This document shows positions 18,301-25,201 of a DNA stretch of 64,000 bases, in pieces. This stretch comes from Arthrobacter sp. FW305-BF8 (GTDB lineage: Bacteria; Actinomycetota; Actinomycetes; Actinomycetales; Micrococcaceae), in contig NZ_CP084561.1 in NCBI RefSeq assembly GCF_021789315.1, positions 3,162,001-3,226,000 of the forward strand. Reading direction: 5' to 3'. The notes below the pieces were generated by a model, which was not told the DNA's origin, did no database searches, and saw only the letters and a program-made list of their open reading frames with translations. Numbering within the stretch: position 1 is the stretch's first letter; the number at the start of each line of letters is the position of its first letter. The position numbers and the translations under genes are program-made.

Positions 18301-19191
18301 AACGGCAACGAGTGGCTGCCCTTGGGCAGCCTGTCGGACAACCAGGCCAAGCTCTGGATTTACGACTCCCTGCTGTCCGAATACGCTGCCATGGGCTTCG
18401 AATACGGCTACTCGGTGGAGCGCCCCGACGCCCTGGTCCTGTGGGAGGCGCAGTTCGGTGACTTCGTCAACGGCGCGCAGACCATCATCGATGAGTTCAT
18501 CTCCTCGGCCGAGCAGAAGTGGGGCCAGCGCTCTTCGCTCGTGCTGATGCTTCCCCACGGCTACGAAGGACAGGGCCCGGACCACTCCTCGGCCCGGATC
18601 GAACGCTTCCTGCAGATGTGCGCCGAGGAAAACATGATCGTCGCCAACCCGACGACGGCGGCATCGCACTTCCACCTGCTGCGCCGCCAGGCCTACAGCC
18701 GGCCGCGCAAGCCGCTCATCATCTTCACGCCGAAGCAGCTGCTGCGCCTCAAGGCCGCTGCCTCGTCCGTGGAGGATTTCACCACCGGCGGTTTCCGCCC
18801 GGTGATCGGTGACCATGAGCAGCTGCCGGCGGACGCCGTCGAACGCGTTCTCCTCGTCTCCGGACGTCTGTACTACGATCTTCTGTCCACCCGGCAGAAG
18901 ACCGGCGACAAGACGACGGCGATCGTCCGCGTGGAGCAGCTCTACCCGCTGCCGCAGGCGGAGATCGAGGCCGAACTGGCCAAGTACCCGAACGCTGAAG
19001 TGGTCTGGGCACAGGACGAACCCGCCAACCAGGGTCCGTGGCCGTTCATGGGCCTGCACCTGCCCACCGCCCTGGACCGGAAGGTGCGCCTGGTTTCACG
19101 CCCGGCTTCGGCTTCCACCGCGGCCGGCTCCATGAAGCGCCACGCAGCGGAGCAGGACACGCTCCTGAAGCAGGCATTCGCCCGTAAGTAG
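15364..19191 (+). CDS. kgd: Multifunctional 2-oxoglutarate dehydrogenase/decarboxylase (E1o with fused E2o domain)
   Basis: TCA-cycle enzyme of about 1275 residues, the actinobacterial single-chain fusion. It decarboxylates 2-oxoglutarate with TPP and transfers the succinyl group. Order: N-terminal helix (HRLPEEFGGNEWLVDELYE), an Ala/Pro-rich linker (about 45-125), an E2o-type succinyltransferase domain (about 130-380, catalytic DHRVIQGAGSGEF near 365), then the E1o part with the TPP-site segment MAHRGRLNVLTNIAGK near 593 and RRRGHNEGDDPSMTQP. There is no lipoyl domain, as known for this family. GTG 15364 is chosen because VPEQPSHRLPEEFGG is the conserved beginning and GGAAGAGG lies upstream; a longer frame starts at 15304. 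In mycobacteria the family is controlled by the GarA FHA protein, which is not encoded in this window. Confidence 0.96.
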   Translation: MPEQPSHRLPEEFGGNEWLVDELYERYQQDKNTVDAKWWPLFESFDSGSGPSSNGVPAVTSPAANPATRELPVVTPPAPTKAPASATPAAQAPAAAPASAPAAAPAQPAPAKKAPATVARDGAKKTEAGTGAQPIPAQLPKNVKAPTAPEEDVVSVLRGPAKAIATNMVTSLEVPTATSVRAVPAKLLIDNRVVINSNLARARGGKVSFTHLIGYAVVRALSQFPSMNVYYDEVDGKPVAVQPAHVNFGIAIDMPKPDGTRLLMVPNIKKAETMNFAEFWHTYEDLIKRARNGKLTADDHAGTTVSLTNPGGIGTVHSVPRLSKGQAAIIGVGALDYPAEWQGASEKIIAQNAISKILTLTSTYDHRVIQGAGSGEFLKLVHSLLLGAQDFYDEIFEALRIPYEPVRWSPDLQVDPADQINKVARIQQLIHSYRVRGHLMADTDPLEYVQRKHPDLDVLTYGLTLWDLDREWPTGGFGGKPMLKFRDILGVLRDAYCRTTGIEYMHIQDPAERKWFQDQLEHPYSKPSRDEQLRIVSKLNAAEAFETFLQTKFVGQKRFSLEGGESLIPLLDAVISDAADDGLDEVAIGMAHRGRLNVLTNIAGKTYAQVFREFEGTQDPRSVQGSGDVKYHLGTEGTFTSDNGKETKVYLAANPSHLEAVDSVLEGIVRAKQDRLDQGQAFPVLPIMVHGDAAFAGQGVVAETLNLSQLRGYRTGGTIHIVVNNQVGFTTAPSSSRSSTYSTDVAKMIQAPVFHVNGDDPEAVVRIGQLAYEFRQRFHKDVVIDMVCYRRRGHNEGDDPSMTQPLMYNLIEAKRSVRKLYTESLIGRGDITEEEAEQLLRDYQERLERVFAETHAAQTSPIPIITADSAAVSDIERPQAQQSDIGTNAPASTAISADTLARIGKAHVRIPEGFTVHAKLKQLLEKREQMSREGGIDWGFGEIAAFGSLIMEGVPVRLAGQDSRRGTFVQRHAVFHDRANGNEWLPLGSLSDNQAKLWIYDSLLSEYAAMGFEYGYSVERPDALVLWEAQFGDFVNGAQTIIDEFISSAEQKWGQRSSLVLMLPHGYEGQGPDHSSARIERFLQMCAEENMIVANPTTAASHFHLLRRQAYSRPRKPLIIFTPKQLLRLKAAASSVEDFTTGGFRPVIGDHEQLPADAVERVLLVSGRLYYDLLSTRQKTGDKTTAIVRVEQLYPLPQAEIEAELAKYPNAEVVWAQDEPANQGPWPFMGLHLPTALDRKVRLVSRPASASTAAGSMKRHAAEQDTLLKQAFARK

Positions 19192-19197
19192 CAGAAC

Positions 19198-19247
19198 AGC
19201 TGCCCGGCCGGACGGTGACATACCGTTCCAGCCGGGCAGTTCTGTTT
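19198..19247 (+). terminator. Probable terminator after kgd
   Basis: CTGCCCGGC (19200-19208) pairs with GCCGGGCAG (19231-19239) with an inner imperfect stem, followed by TTCTGTTT. It begins about 9 bp after the kgd stop. Confidence 0.65.
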
Positions 19248-19333
19248 AATCGGCGTGAGTTAATGGACCTTTAGGCTGGCATGCAAACGGTCCGTATCCG
19301 GGACACGCCCTCCCAACAAGTGAAGAGGTAGTA

Positions 19334-19933
19334 GTGGAAGACAGGAAGCTGCGGATTGCGGCTGTTGGAGATGAACTGCTGGCCGGGCTCGGCGATCCCC
19401 GGGCGCTGGGATGGCTGGGCCGGGTGCTCGCCCGCACTCCGCAGGACGGCATGACGGTGGAGAGCTTTTCCCTTCCGTGCCCCCAGGAAGGAACCGAGGG
19501 CCTGGCCGCGCGCTGGCTCGAGGAGGCCGGCCGCCGGTTCGCCGACAACCACGAGAACCGCCTGGTCATCGGGCTCTCCGGCCGGGACATCGAGTTCGGG
19601 CTCTCCACTGCCCGGAGCCGGCTCAATCTCGCCAACATCCTGGATTCAGCCACCCAGAAGCGGCTCGAGGTCTTCGTCGTGGGGCCGCCTCCCACCCTGG
19701 ATCCGGTGCAGAACCGCCGCCTCGGTGAGCTGAACACTGCCTTTGCGGACGTAACCACCCGGCGCAAGCACCTCTACGTCGACACGTTTTCACCGCTGCT
19801 GAACCACGAACAGTGGCGCCAGGACCTCGCCGCCAACGGCGGCACGCCCGGGCAGGCGGGCTACGGGCTGATGGCATGGCTCGTCCTCCACCGGGGCTGG
19901 TTCCAGTGGCTGGGGATGGACACCCCGGAGTAG
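19334..19933 (+). CDS. GDSL/SGNH-type lipase-esterase family protein
   Basis: A 199-residue SGNH-hydrolase-like protein with no signal peptide. The N-terminal block is IAAVGDELLAGLGDPRALGW, in which the usual Ser of GDS(L) is replaced by Glu (GDEL); actinobacterial relatives show the same form. Block III resembles VIGLSGRDIEF and block V is weak (near GQAGYGLMAW in place of DxxH). Because the catalytic Ser and the terminal His are not evident, hydrolase activity is uncertain. GTG 19334 starts the frame after a purine-rich stretch. It stands alone between the kgd terminator and the PadR-controlled operon. Confidence 0.75.
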   Translation: MEDRKLRIAAVGDELLAGLGDPRALGWLGRVLARTPQDGMTVESFSLPCPQEGTEGLAARWLEEAGRRFADNHENRLVIGLSGRDIEFGLSTARSRLNLANILDSATQKRLEVFVVGPPPTLDPVQNRRLGELNTAFADVTTRRKHLYVDTFSPLLNHEQWRQDLAANGGTPGQAGYGLMAWLVLHRGWFQWLGMDTPE

Positions 19934-19946
19934 GAAAACCCACTCG

Positions 19947-20008
19947 CGATATATCTTGATCTCCAGACGCTTGCGGACTAGCGTGTCTTTCACAGTCACG
20001 ATATATCG
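19947..20008 (+). promoter_or_regulatory. Paired CGATATATCG sites, probable PadR operators
   Basis: CGATATATCT at 19947-19956 and the perfect palindrome CGATATATCG at 19999-20008 flank a 42-bp interval just before the DUF4097 gene. The second ends three bases before the ribosome-binding site. The operon encodes its own PadR regulator, so autoregulation is likely. Confidence 0.6.
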
Positions 20009-20020
20009 CAAGTGGAGGCA

Positions 20021-20851
20021 ATGATGGAAGAGAACTCCTGGACCGTCACCGGCCCGCAGACCATGGACGTCGACGGCGTCTCGCACCTTAAGGTGGGCAT
20101 CGTCCGCGGCAGGCTCGACATCGTCACGCACGATGAGGCAGCCGTCCGGATCGAGGTATCGGACGTTCACGGGGATCCGCTGGCCGTGTCAGTGACCGGC
20201 GGCCGCCTTGAAATCCGCCACCAGCTGCATGGGCCGCAGGGCTGGTTCAAGAATCTGATGGATTCGGTCAACAACAGCAGCGACAATTCCGTGGTTATCA
20301 GCATCGCTGTCCCAGCCGGCGTCGAGGTCGAGGCAGGCACCGTCAGCGGGGACGGACTGGTCTCGGGCGTCCACGGCCGGACACGGCTGAGCACCGTGAC
20401 CGGATCCCTGCTGGCAGACGGGACCACTGGTGAACTGCACGTCAACACCGTCAGCGGCGAAGTGATCGCCCGCAACCACAGCGGCGTCCTTACGGCCAAG
20501 AGCGTCTCAGGCGAGGTCACGGCGTCCGGCCAGTTCAGCAATATCCGGGCCAACACCGTCAGCGGCGACATGAGCTTTGACCTGCACGGCTTCACCCACG
20601 ACTTCGGCGCGAACTCGGTGTCCGGGGACCTCACTGTCCGCGTCCCGAACGACGTCGGCGTGGACATCGTTGCCCAGTCGGCCACCGGTCCGGTGGTCAT
20701 CGACGACCGGAAGTATGGCCACCCTGGCGGCAAGGTGCAGACCATCGCGGGCCCGGACGCCAAACTCATGCTGGTCCGGACCAACTCCGTGTCCGGGAAG
20801 ACGTCCATTTTCCACGGCCAGGCACCGGCCACGCCGGAACCGGCGCTCTGA
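20021..20851 (+). CDS. DUF4097 beta-strand repeat protein
   Basis: A 276-residue DUF4097 protein. The middle is a right-handed beta-repeat: NTVSGEVIA, KSVSGEVTA, NTVSGDMSF, NSVSGDLTV recur at about 20-residue spacing and form the adhesin-like coil typical of the family. No signal peptide or membrane segment is visible, so it is probably cytoplasmic. The start is ATG 20021, preceded by GTGGAGG; a GTG at 20012 lies within that ribosome-binding site. Its TGA overlaps the ATG of the PadR gene. DUF4097-PadR pairs are common in actinobacteria and are thought to respond to envelope or drug stress, but the protein's role is unknown. Confidence 0.88.
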   Translation: MMEENSWTVTGPQTMDVDGVSHLKVGIVRGRLDIVTHDEAAVRIEVSDVHGDPLAVSVTGGRLEIRHQLHGPQGWFKNLMDSVNNSSDNSVVISIAVPAGVEVEAGTVSGDGLVSGVHGRTRLSTVTGSLLADGTTGELHVNTVSGEVIARNHSGVLTAKSVSGEVTASGQFSNIRANTVSGDMSFDLHGFTHDFGANSVSGDLTVRVPNDVGVDIVAQSATGPVVIDDRKYGHPGGKVQTIAGPDAKLMLVRTNSVSGKTSIFHGQAPATPEPAL

Positions 20852-21456
20852 TGCCTCCCGTCTTTGCCCACGGCGCGCTCCGGCTTTATCTGCTGGCGCT
20901 CCTCGAGGCGGGCCCCAAGCACGGATATGAACTCATCAAGGCGCTCAGCGACCGGTTTGGCGGCACCTACTCCCCCAGCGCCGGCACTATCTATCCGCGC
21001 CTGGGCAAGCTGGAGGAGGAAGGCCTGGTGTCAACGGAATCCCAGGGGCGCCGCACCAACTACCGCATCACCGCAGCAGGCCTGGCTGAGCTGAACAGCC
21101 GGCGCGGGGAGCTGGAGACCGTTGAAAACGACATTGCGGCATCCGTCCGCCGGCTCGCCGATGACCTTCGCGCCGACATCCGCAGCAACATGCGCGGGCT
21201 GCGCGCGGACCTCGCGGCCACGGCGGAAGCGGCACGCAGCGCGGCCAGGTCGGCGGATCCGGCCGGCCCGGGCCGCTACACCGCAGAAGGGCAGCGCATG
21301 CTCAAGGAAGCGGAGATGCTGCTGCAGGCGTTCCGGGACGACATGCGCGCGGAGCTGCGCCTGCACACCAGCGCCCGACCCTTGACACCGGTGGCCCTGG
21401 AAACCGTGCGGACCGTGCTGGATCAGGCCCGGGTCTCGATCCGGAACTCACTGTAG
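20851..21456 (+). CDS. PadR family transcriptional regulator
   Basis: A 201-residue PadR regulator. The winged helix covers residues about 8-85 (LRLYLLALLEAGPKHGYELIKALSDRFGG in parts, SAGTIYPRLGKLEEEGLV, GRRTNYRITAAG). The rest is a long Ala/Arg-rich helical region (RRLADDLRADIRSNMRG) expected to form the dimerising coil. It is coupled to the DUF4097 gene by a TGATG overlap and probably binds the CGATATATCG sites upstream of the pair. The inducing ligand is unknown. Confidence 0.9.
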   Translation: MPPVFAHGALRLYLLALLEAGPKHGYELIKALSDRFGGTYSPSAGTIYPRLGKLEEEGLVSTESQGRRTNYRITAAGLAELNSRRGELETVENDIAASVRRLADDLRADIRSNMRGLRADLAATAEAARSAARSADPAGPGRYTAEGQRMLKEAEMLLQAFRDDMRAELRLHTSARPLTPVALETVRTVLDQARVSIRNSL

Positions 21457-21578
21457 GCGCGGTCCGGGCACCGCGTCCCGGTTCCCTGCCCCCACACCGC
21501 CGTCGGTTCGCAGCCGGTCCGCTGATATGGGAGACTGGAGGGCAACTCTTTTGGGTAACGAAATTAAGGAGGCCAGCT

Positions 21579-21653
21579 ATGAGCAAGCGTGCACGTAAGC
21601 GTCGTGACCGTAAGCGTGGCGGCGCTAACCACGGGAAGCGCCCCAACACCTAA
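21579..21653 (+). CDS. 50S ribosomal protein bL37 (24 residues)
   Basis: Very short gene encoding MSKRARKRRDRKRGG followed by ANHGKRPNT. This matches the tiny basic ribosomal protein bL37 described from mycobacterial 50S subunits, formerly annotated as an AURKAIP1/COX24-like protein; the ANHGKRPN ending is its hallmark. The ATG at 21579 follows a perfect AAGGAGG (21567-21573) at five bases spacing, and the gene ends in a TAA before a strong terminator. It would be missed by length filters. Confidence 0.88.
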   Translation: MSKRARKRRDRKRGGANHGKRPNT

Positions 21654-21678
21654 GCCACGGCTTGAACCGAAGCTTAAA

Positions 21679-21724
21679 CGCGATGCCCCCGCTACCAGCA
21701 AGGTAGCGGGGGCATCGCGCTTAA
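21679..21724. terminator. Bidirectional terminator between bL37 and rsrA
   Basis: Perfect 18-bp stem: arms 21679-21696 and 21702-21719 with loop AGCAA; A/T-rich flanks (TTAAA and CTTAAG) lie on both sides. It serves the convergent bL37 and sigR-rsrA units. Confidence 0.85.
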
Positions 21725-21736
21725 GTTATGCAACCG

Positions 21737-21997
21737 TCAGGCGTCCACCGGCCGTATCGTGTGAATCCGCTGCAGGATGGCGTTCTTCAGGTTTTCCGGA
21801 GCAGCCTCGGTACAGGAGCGCTTCACCACTTTCCGAATGACGCACTCCAGATCGTACTGCTGCGTGCATTCAGGGCACTCGTCCAGGTGCTGCTTGATCT
21901 CCGCAAGGTCGCTGCGGGTCAAAGCCCCGTCCAGGTACTCGTAGATGCGCTGCATCCTGGTGTCATCGCAATCGCCCAATCCCTGGCAGTCGCTCAT
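21737..21997 (-). CDS. rsrA: Mycothiol-system anti-sigma-R factor RsrA
   Basis: An 86-residue zinc-containing anti-sigma factor that holds SigR inactive until thiol oxidation ejects zinc and forms a disulfide. The ZAS motif is visible as HLDECPECTQQY (HxxxCxxC, residues about 37-44) with further cysteines at 4, 10, 52 and 62; the redox pair in the family uses the CxxC cysteines. The start ATG overlaps the sigR stop in ATGA (21994-21997), the usual arrangement. A terminator follows. Confidence 0.95.
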   Translation of the reverse strand: MSDCQGLGDCDDTRMQRIYEYLDGALTRSDLAEIKQHLDECPECTQQYDLECVIRKVVKRSCTEAAPENLKNAILQRIHTIRPVDA

Positions 21998-22722
21998 TTC
22001 CCGTTCTCCTGTTTGTTGCTTTCCGTTGCCGCCGTGGCGTCTGCAGCAGCTTTGAATCCCCGGTCGGCGGCGTAGTCCGCCAGCTCGTCCCGCAGCATTT
22101 TCCGGCCCCGGTGGAGCCGGGACATCACAGTACCGATGGGGGTGTTCATGATGTCCGATATTTCCTTGTACGCGAAGCCCTCCACGTCGGCGAAGTACAC
22201 GGCCAGCCGGAACTCCTCCGGGATGGCCTGCAGGGCCCGCTTGACATCCGAATCAGGCAGGTGGTCCAGGGCTTCGGCCTCCGCGGACCGCAGACCGCTG
22301 GAGGTGTGGGACTCGGCACGTGCAAGCTGCCAGTCCTCGATGGTGTCCGAATTCGACTGCAGGGGTTCCCGCTGCCGCTTCCGGTACAGATTGATGTAGG
22401 TGTTCGTCAGGATGCGGTACAGCCAGGCCTTCAGGTTGGTGCCCGGCTTGTACTGGTGGAACGCTGAGAACGCCTTGGTGTACGCCTCCTGCACGAGGTC
22501 CTCGGCATCGGCCGGGTTCCGCGCCATGCGCATGGCCGCCGAATAGAGCTGGTCCACGTACTGCATGGCGTCACGCTCAAACCGGGCCCGGCGCGCTTCG
22601 GCGCTCTCCGAGCCGACGTCGATATCCTCTGCCGCTTCAGCGGCGGGTGACGTGCCAGTCTTCGGGATGCCGTTGGCGGCGTCCTCCTGTATGCCCTGCA
22701 GGGCCGGATCCACGGTGCTCAT
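21994..22722 (-). CDS. sigR: ECF RNA polymerase sigma factor SigR (SigH-type)
   Basis: Group 4 sigma factor of about 242 residues from ATG 22722, controlling the thiol-oxidative stress regulon. Region 2 is RFERDAMQYVDQLYSAA through NPADAEDLVQEAYTKAF and NLKAWLYRILTNTYINLYRK; region 4 is EEFRLAVYFADVEGFAYK and TPIGTVMSRLHRGRKML. These match SigR of Streptomyces and SigH of mycobacteria. The frame is open for another 72 codons up to TTG 22938, which follows a GGAGATGGAG sequence, so a longer SigR' form is possible; the site at 22722 has only a weak ribosome-binding site. A consensus sigma-R promoter lies upstream at 23096-23121, implying autoregulation. Confidence 0.93.
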   Translation of the reverse strand: MSTVDPALQGIQEDAANGIPKTGTSPAAEAAEDIDVGSESAEARRARFERDAMQYVDQLYSAAMRMARNPADAEDLVQEAYTKAFSAFHQYKPGTNLKAWLYRILTNTYINLYRKRQREPLQSNSDTIEDWQLARAESHTSSGLRSAEAEALDHLPDSDVKRALQAIPEEFRLAVYFADVEGFAYKEISDIMNTPIGTVMSRLHRGRKMLRDELADYAADRGFKAAADATAATESNKQENGK

Positions 22723-22938
22723 TGCGCTCAAGTCTACTTTGATCGTGGCTGACCGCTTCTGACGGCGTGCCGTGCCGAAGAGTGCCGTGCCGGAGCGTGC
22801 CGCCCCGTAGTCCGGGCCGGCGAAGACGTCCGGGCCCGAGAGGGCATTTCCGCCCTCGAGCGCCTGGGCTTCCGGCACCATAAACGGACGCATCCTGGCG
22901 GGACTTCGCACCCCCACAGCTTCCTTCACCAAAGTCAA
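22723..22938 (-). other. In-frame 72-codon upstream extension of sigR (possible SigR' isoform)
   Basis: Continuous with the sigR frame and without stops, beginning at TTG 22938 behind a GGAG-type ribosome-binding site. In Streptomyces coelicolor a longer, unstable SigR' arises from an upstream start when the inducible promoter is used. The encoded residues (Arg/Ala/Gly-rich) show no recognisable domain. Confidence 0.5.
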
Positions 22939-23095
22939 TGCTCCATCTCCACTCCGCTTATTAAGACCGCTTGCTCAGGCCCGCGCTCGTGCGGCGGTCC
23001 GTGCTCTTGCCGGTTCCGGCCATTCCCCAGCCGCCGCTGAACACCGGAAACCGCACAGGACACCGCCTGCTGGCTGCTTCCGGCCTGAAGTACAC

Positions 23096-23121
23096 AACGA
23101 CGCACGGTGGGCAAATATTCC
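23096..23121 (-). promoter_or_regulatory. Sigma-R-type promoter upstream of sigR
   Basis: On the minus strand GGAAT (23121-23117), an 18-bp spacer, and GTT (23098-23096) followed by GTG. This equals the GGAAT-N18-GTT consensus for SigR/SigH. It lies 158 bp before TTG 22938 and points toward sigR. Confidence 0.75.
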
Positions 23122-23188
23122 GCAAAGGTGCAAGACTAGAACCGACTCCGCCGCGGCCACCGCGGCTCGGCCATCCAGGAGGAAATTC

Positions 23189-23758
23189 ATGTCCGTTGTC
23201 CGCTTTTTTGCCCGGCCGATGCTGGCCTCAAGTTTCATCCTCGCCGGAACGGACAAGCTCAGGAATGCGGACGACACCGCACAGCAACTGTCGCCCCTCC
23301 TGCGCCGCGCCTCCGAAGCCCTGCCGTTCCAGACGGACGAGAAGGTCCTGGCACGGGTCATCGGCGGAGCCCAGGTGGGTGCAGGTGTCCTCTTCGCGCT
23401 CGGCAAATCTGCGCGCCTGGCAGCCTCGGTGCTGGCCGTCATCTCGGCACTGAACGCCTTCGTTGAATGGCGCAGCGCAGACATCAGCAGCAAGGAGGGC
23501 CGGGAAGCCCGCCGCAACCAGCTGCTCAAGAACATCACCCTCACCGGCGGCGTGCTGCTGGCCTCCGTGGACACAGCCGGCAAGCCCGGCCTGGCCTGGC
23601 GCGCAGAGCACCTCGCCGCCGACGCACGCAAGACCGCGAGCCACCTTGCCGCGGACGCCCGCAAGACCACCGGCAAGAAGCTGCACAGCGCCGACAAGGC
23701 TGTCCGCAACGCCGACAAGGCAGTCCGCCGGGCTGTTGACCACGCGGTGGGGGCATAA
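23189..23758 (+). CDS. DoxX family membrane protein
   Basis: A 189-residue DoxX protein. Four hydrophobic segments fall in residues about 5-125, with the family beginning RFFARPMLASSFILAGTDKLRN and GGAQVGAGVLFALGKSARLAA. DoxX proteins are membrane parts of thiol-redox or oxidoreductase complexes. The last 45 residues are an Ala/Lys-rich repeat (AADARKT twice, then DKAVRNADKAVRR), probably a cytoplasmic amphipathic helix. AGGAGG precedes ATG 23189. It lies divergent from sigR behind the same intergenic region, so it may belong to the thiol-stress response. Confidence 0.85.
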   Translation: MSVVRFFARPMLASSFILAGTDKLRNADDTAQQLSPLLRRASEALPFQTDEKVLARVIGGAQVGAGVLFALGKSARLAASVLAVISALNAFVEWRSADISSKEGREARRNQLLKNITLTGGVLLASVDTAGKPGLAWRAEHLAADARKTASHLAADARKTTGKKLHSADKAVRNADKAVRRAVDHAVGA

Positions 23759-23764
23759 GCAGGA

Positions 23765-25201
23765 ATGACGGCTTCACCCATGGTCGCGTCCGCTGAAACC
23801 TCCGGCGCAGCTCCGCACTGGCCCGCGCCGTTTGCGGAGCAGCCGGTTGACGCCACCGTCCGCGTGCCGGGCTCAAAGTCGCTGACCAACAGGTACCTGG
23901 TGCTCGCCGCGCTGGCCGACGGGCCGTCCCGGCTCCGGGCGCCGCTGCACTCCCGCGACTCAGCGCTGATGATCGAAGCCCTGCGCCAGCTGGGCGCGGA
24001 CATCCGGGAAGTGCCGGGCGACGGCGCCTTCGGCCCGGACCTGGAGGTGACGCCGATTCCGGCCAACTCCGGCGGTGCCGACGTCGCCATCGACTGCGGC
24101 CTGGCCGGAACCGTCATGAGGTTTGTTCCGCCGCTGGCGGCGCTCCGCCGCGGTTCCACCGTTTTCGACGGCGACCCCCACGCCCGGGCCCGGCCGATGG
24201 GGACCATCATCGAGGCGCTTGCAGGCCTGGGCGTGGCCGTCAGCGGCGACGACGGCGGCATGCCCGCTTCGCTGCCGTTCCGCGTCGAAGGCACGGGGGA
24301 GGTCCGCGGCGGTCACCTCGTCATTGACGCCAGCGCGTCCTCGCAGTTCGTCTCCGCCCTGCTGCTGGTGGGGGCACGCTTCGCGGACGGCCTGCACCTT
24401 CAACACGCCGGCAGCACCGTACCCAGCCTGGACCATATCAACATGACCATTGCCGTGCTGCGCGGCGCGGGCGTGGTGGTGGATGACTCCACGCCGAACC
24501 ACTGGATAGTCAGCCCCGGCCCCGTCCGTGCGTTCGACCAGCGCATCGAGCAGGACCTGTCCAACGCCGGCCCGTTCCTGGCCGCTGCCCTGGCGACGGG
24601 CGGCACTGTACGGATTCCGGACTGGCCGGAGCACACCACACAGGTGGGCGACATGTGGCGCAGCATCCTCACCGACATGGGGGCAACGGTGACCCTGCAG
24701 GCCGGCACCCTGACGGTCACCGGCGGCAGCGAAATCAAGGGGGCCGACTTCGCCGAAACCAGCGAGCTCGCACCCACCGTCGCCGCACTGTGTGCACTGG
24801 CCTCCGGACCCTCCCGGCTGAGCGGCATCGCCCACCTCCGCGGACACGAGACGGACCGGCTCGCCGCGCTCGTCACCGAGATCAACCGCCTCGGCGGCGA
24901 CGCCGAGGAAACAGAGGACGGACTCATCATCCGGCCCGCGGAGCTCCGCGCCGGCGTCGTGCACAGCTACGCCGACCACCGGATGGCCACCGCGGGGGCC
25001 ATCCTCGGGCTGGCGGTCAGGGGTGTGGAAGTGCAGGACATCGCCACAACGTCCAAAACCATGCCGGACTTCCCCAAGCTCTGGGCGGAGATGCTCGGAC
25101 AGCGTGGTGGCGCAGGCGGCAACAGCGCAGGCGCAGACACGGCAGGCGCAGCGACGGCAGGCGCCAACACCGCAGGGACCCCCGGTGGCACGCAGCACTG
25201 A
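23765..25201 (+). CDS. aroA: 3-phosphoshikimate 1-carboxyvinyltransferase (EPSP synthase)
   Basis: EPSP synthase of the shikimate pathway joins PEP to shikimate-3-phosphate. Key parts: VPGSKSLTNRYLVL (substrate and phosphate binding, residues about 34-47), DCGLAGTVMRFVPP, DASASSQFVSALLLVG, RGHETDRLAAL and SYADHRMATAGAI. The length of 478 exceeds the usual 430-450 because of a 30-residue Ala/Gly/Thr-rich tail (AGADTAGAATAGANTAG) with short DNA repeats, likely disordered. Only six bases separate it from the doxX gene, and the rsgA start lies inside its last codons, so the genes form one unit with hisN downstream. The PEP-site loop LAGTVMRF has no visible unusual change. Confidence 0.95.
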   Translation: MTASPMVASAETSGAAPHWPAPFAEQPVDATVRVPGSKSLTNRYLVLAALADGPSRLRAPLHSRDSALMIEALRQLGADIREVPGDGAFGPDLEVTPIPANSGGADVAIDCGLAGTVMRFVPPLAALRRGSTVFDGDPHARARPMGTIIEALAGLGVAVSGDDGGMPASLPFRVEGTGEVRGGHLVIDASASSQFVSALLLVGARFADGLHLQHAGSTVPSLDHINMTIAVLRGAGVVVDDSTPNHWIVSPGPVRAFDQRIEQDLSNAGPFLAAALATGGTVRIPDWPEHTTQVGDMWRSILTDMGATVTLQAGTLTVTGGSEIKGADFAETSELAPTVAALCALASGPSRLSGIAHLRGHETDRLAALVTEINRLGGDAEETEDGLIIRPAELRAGVVHSYADHRMATAGAILGLAVRGVEVQDIATTSKTMPDFPKLWAEMLGQRGGAGGNSAGADTAGAATAGANTAGTPGGTQH

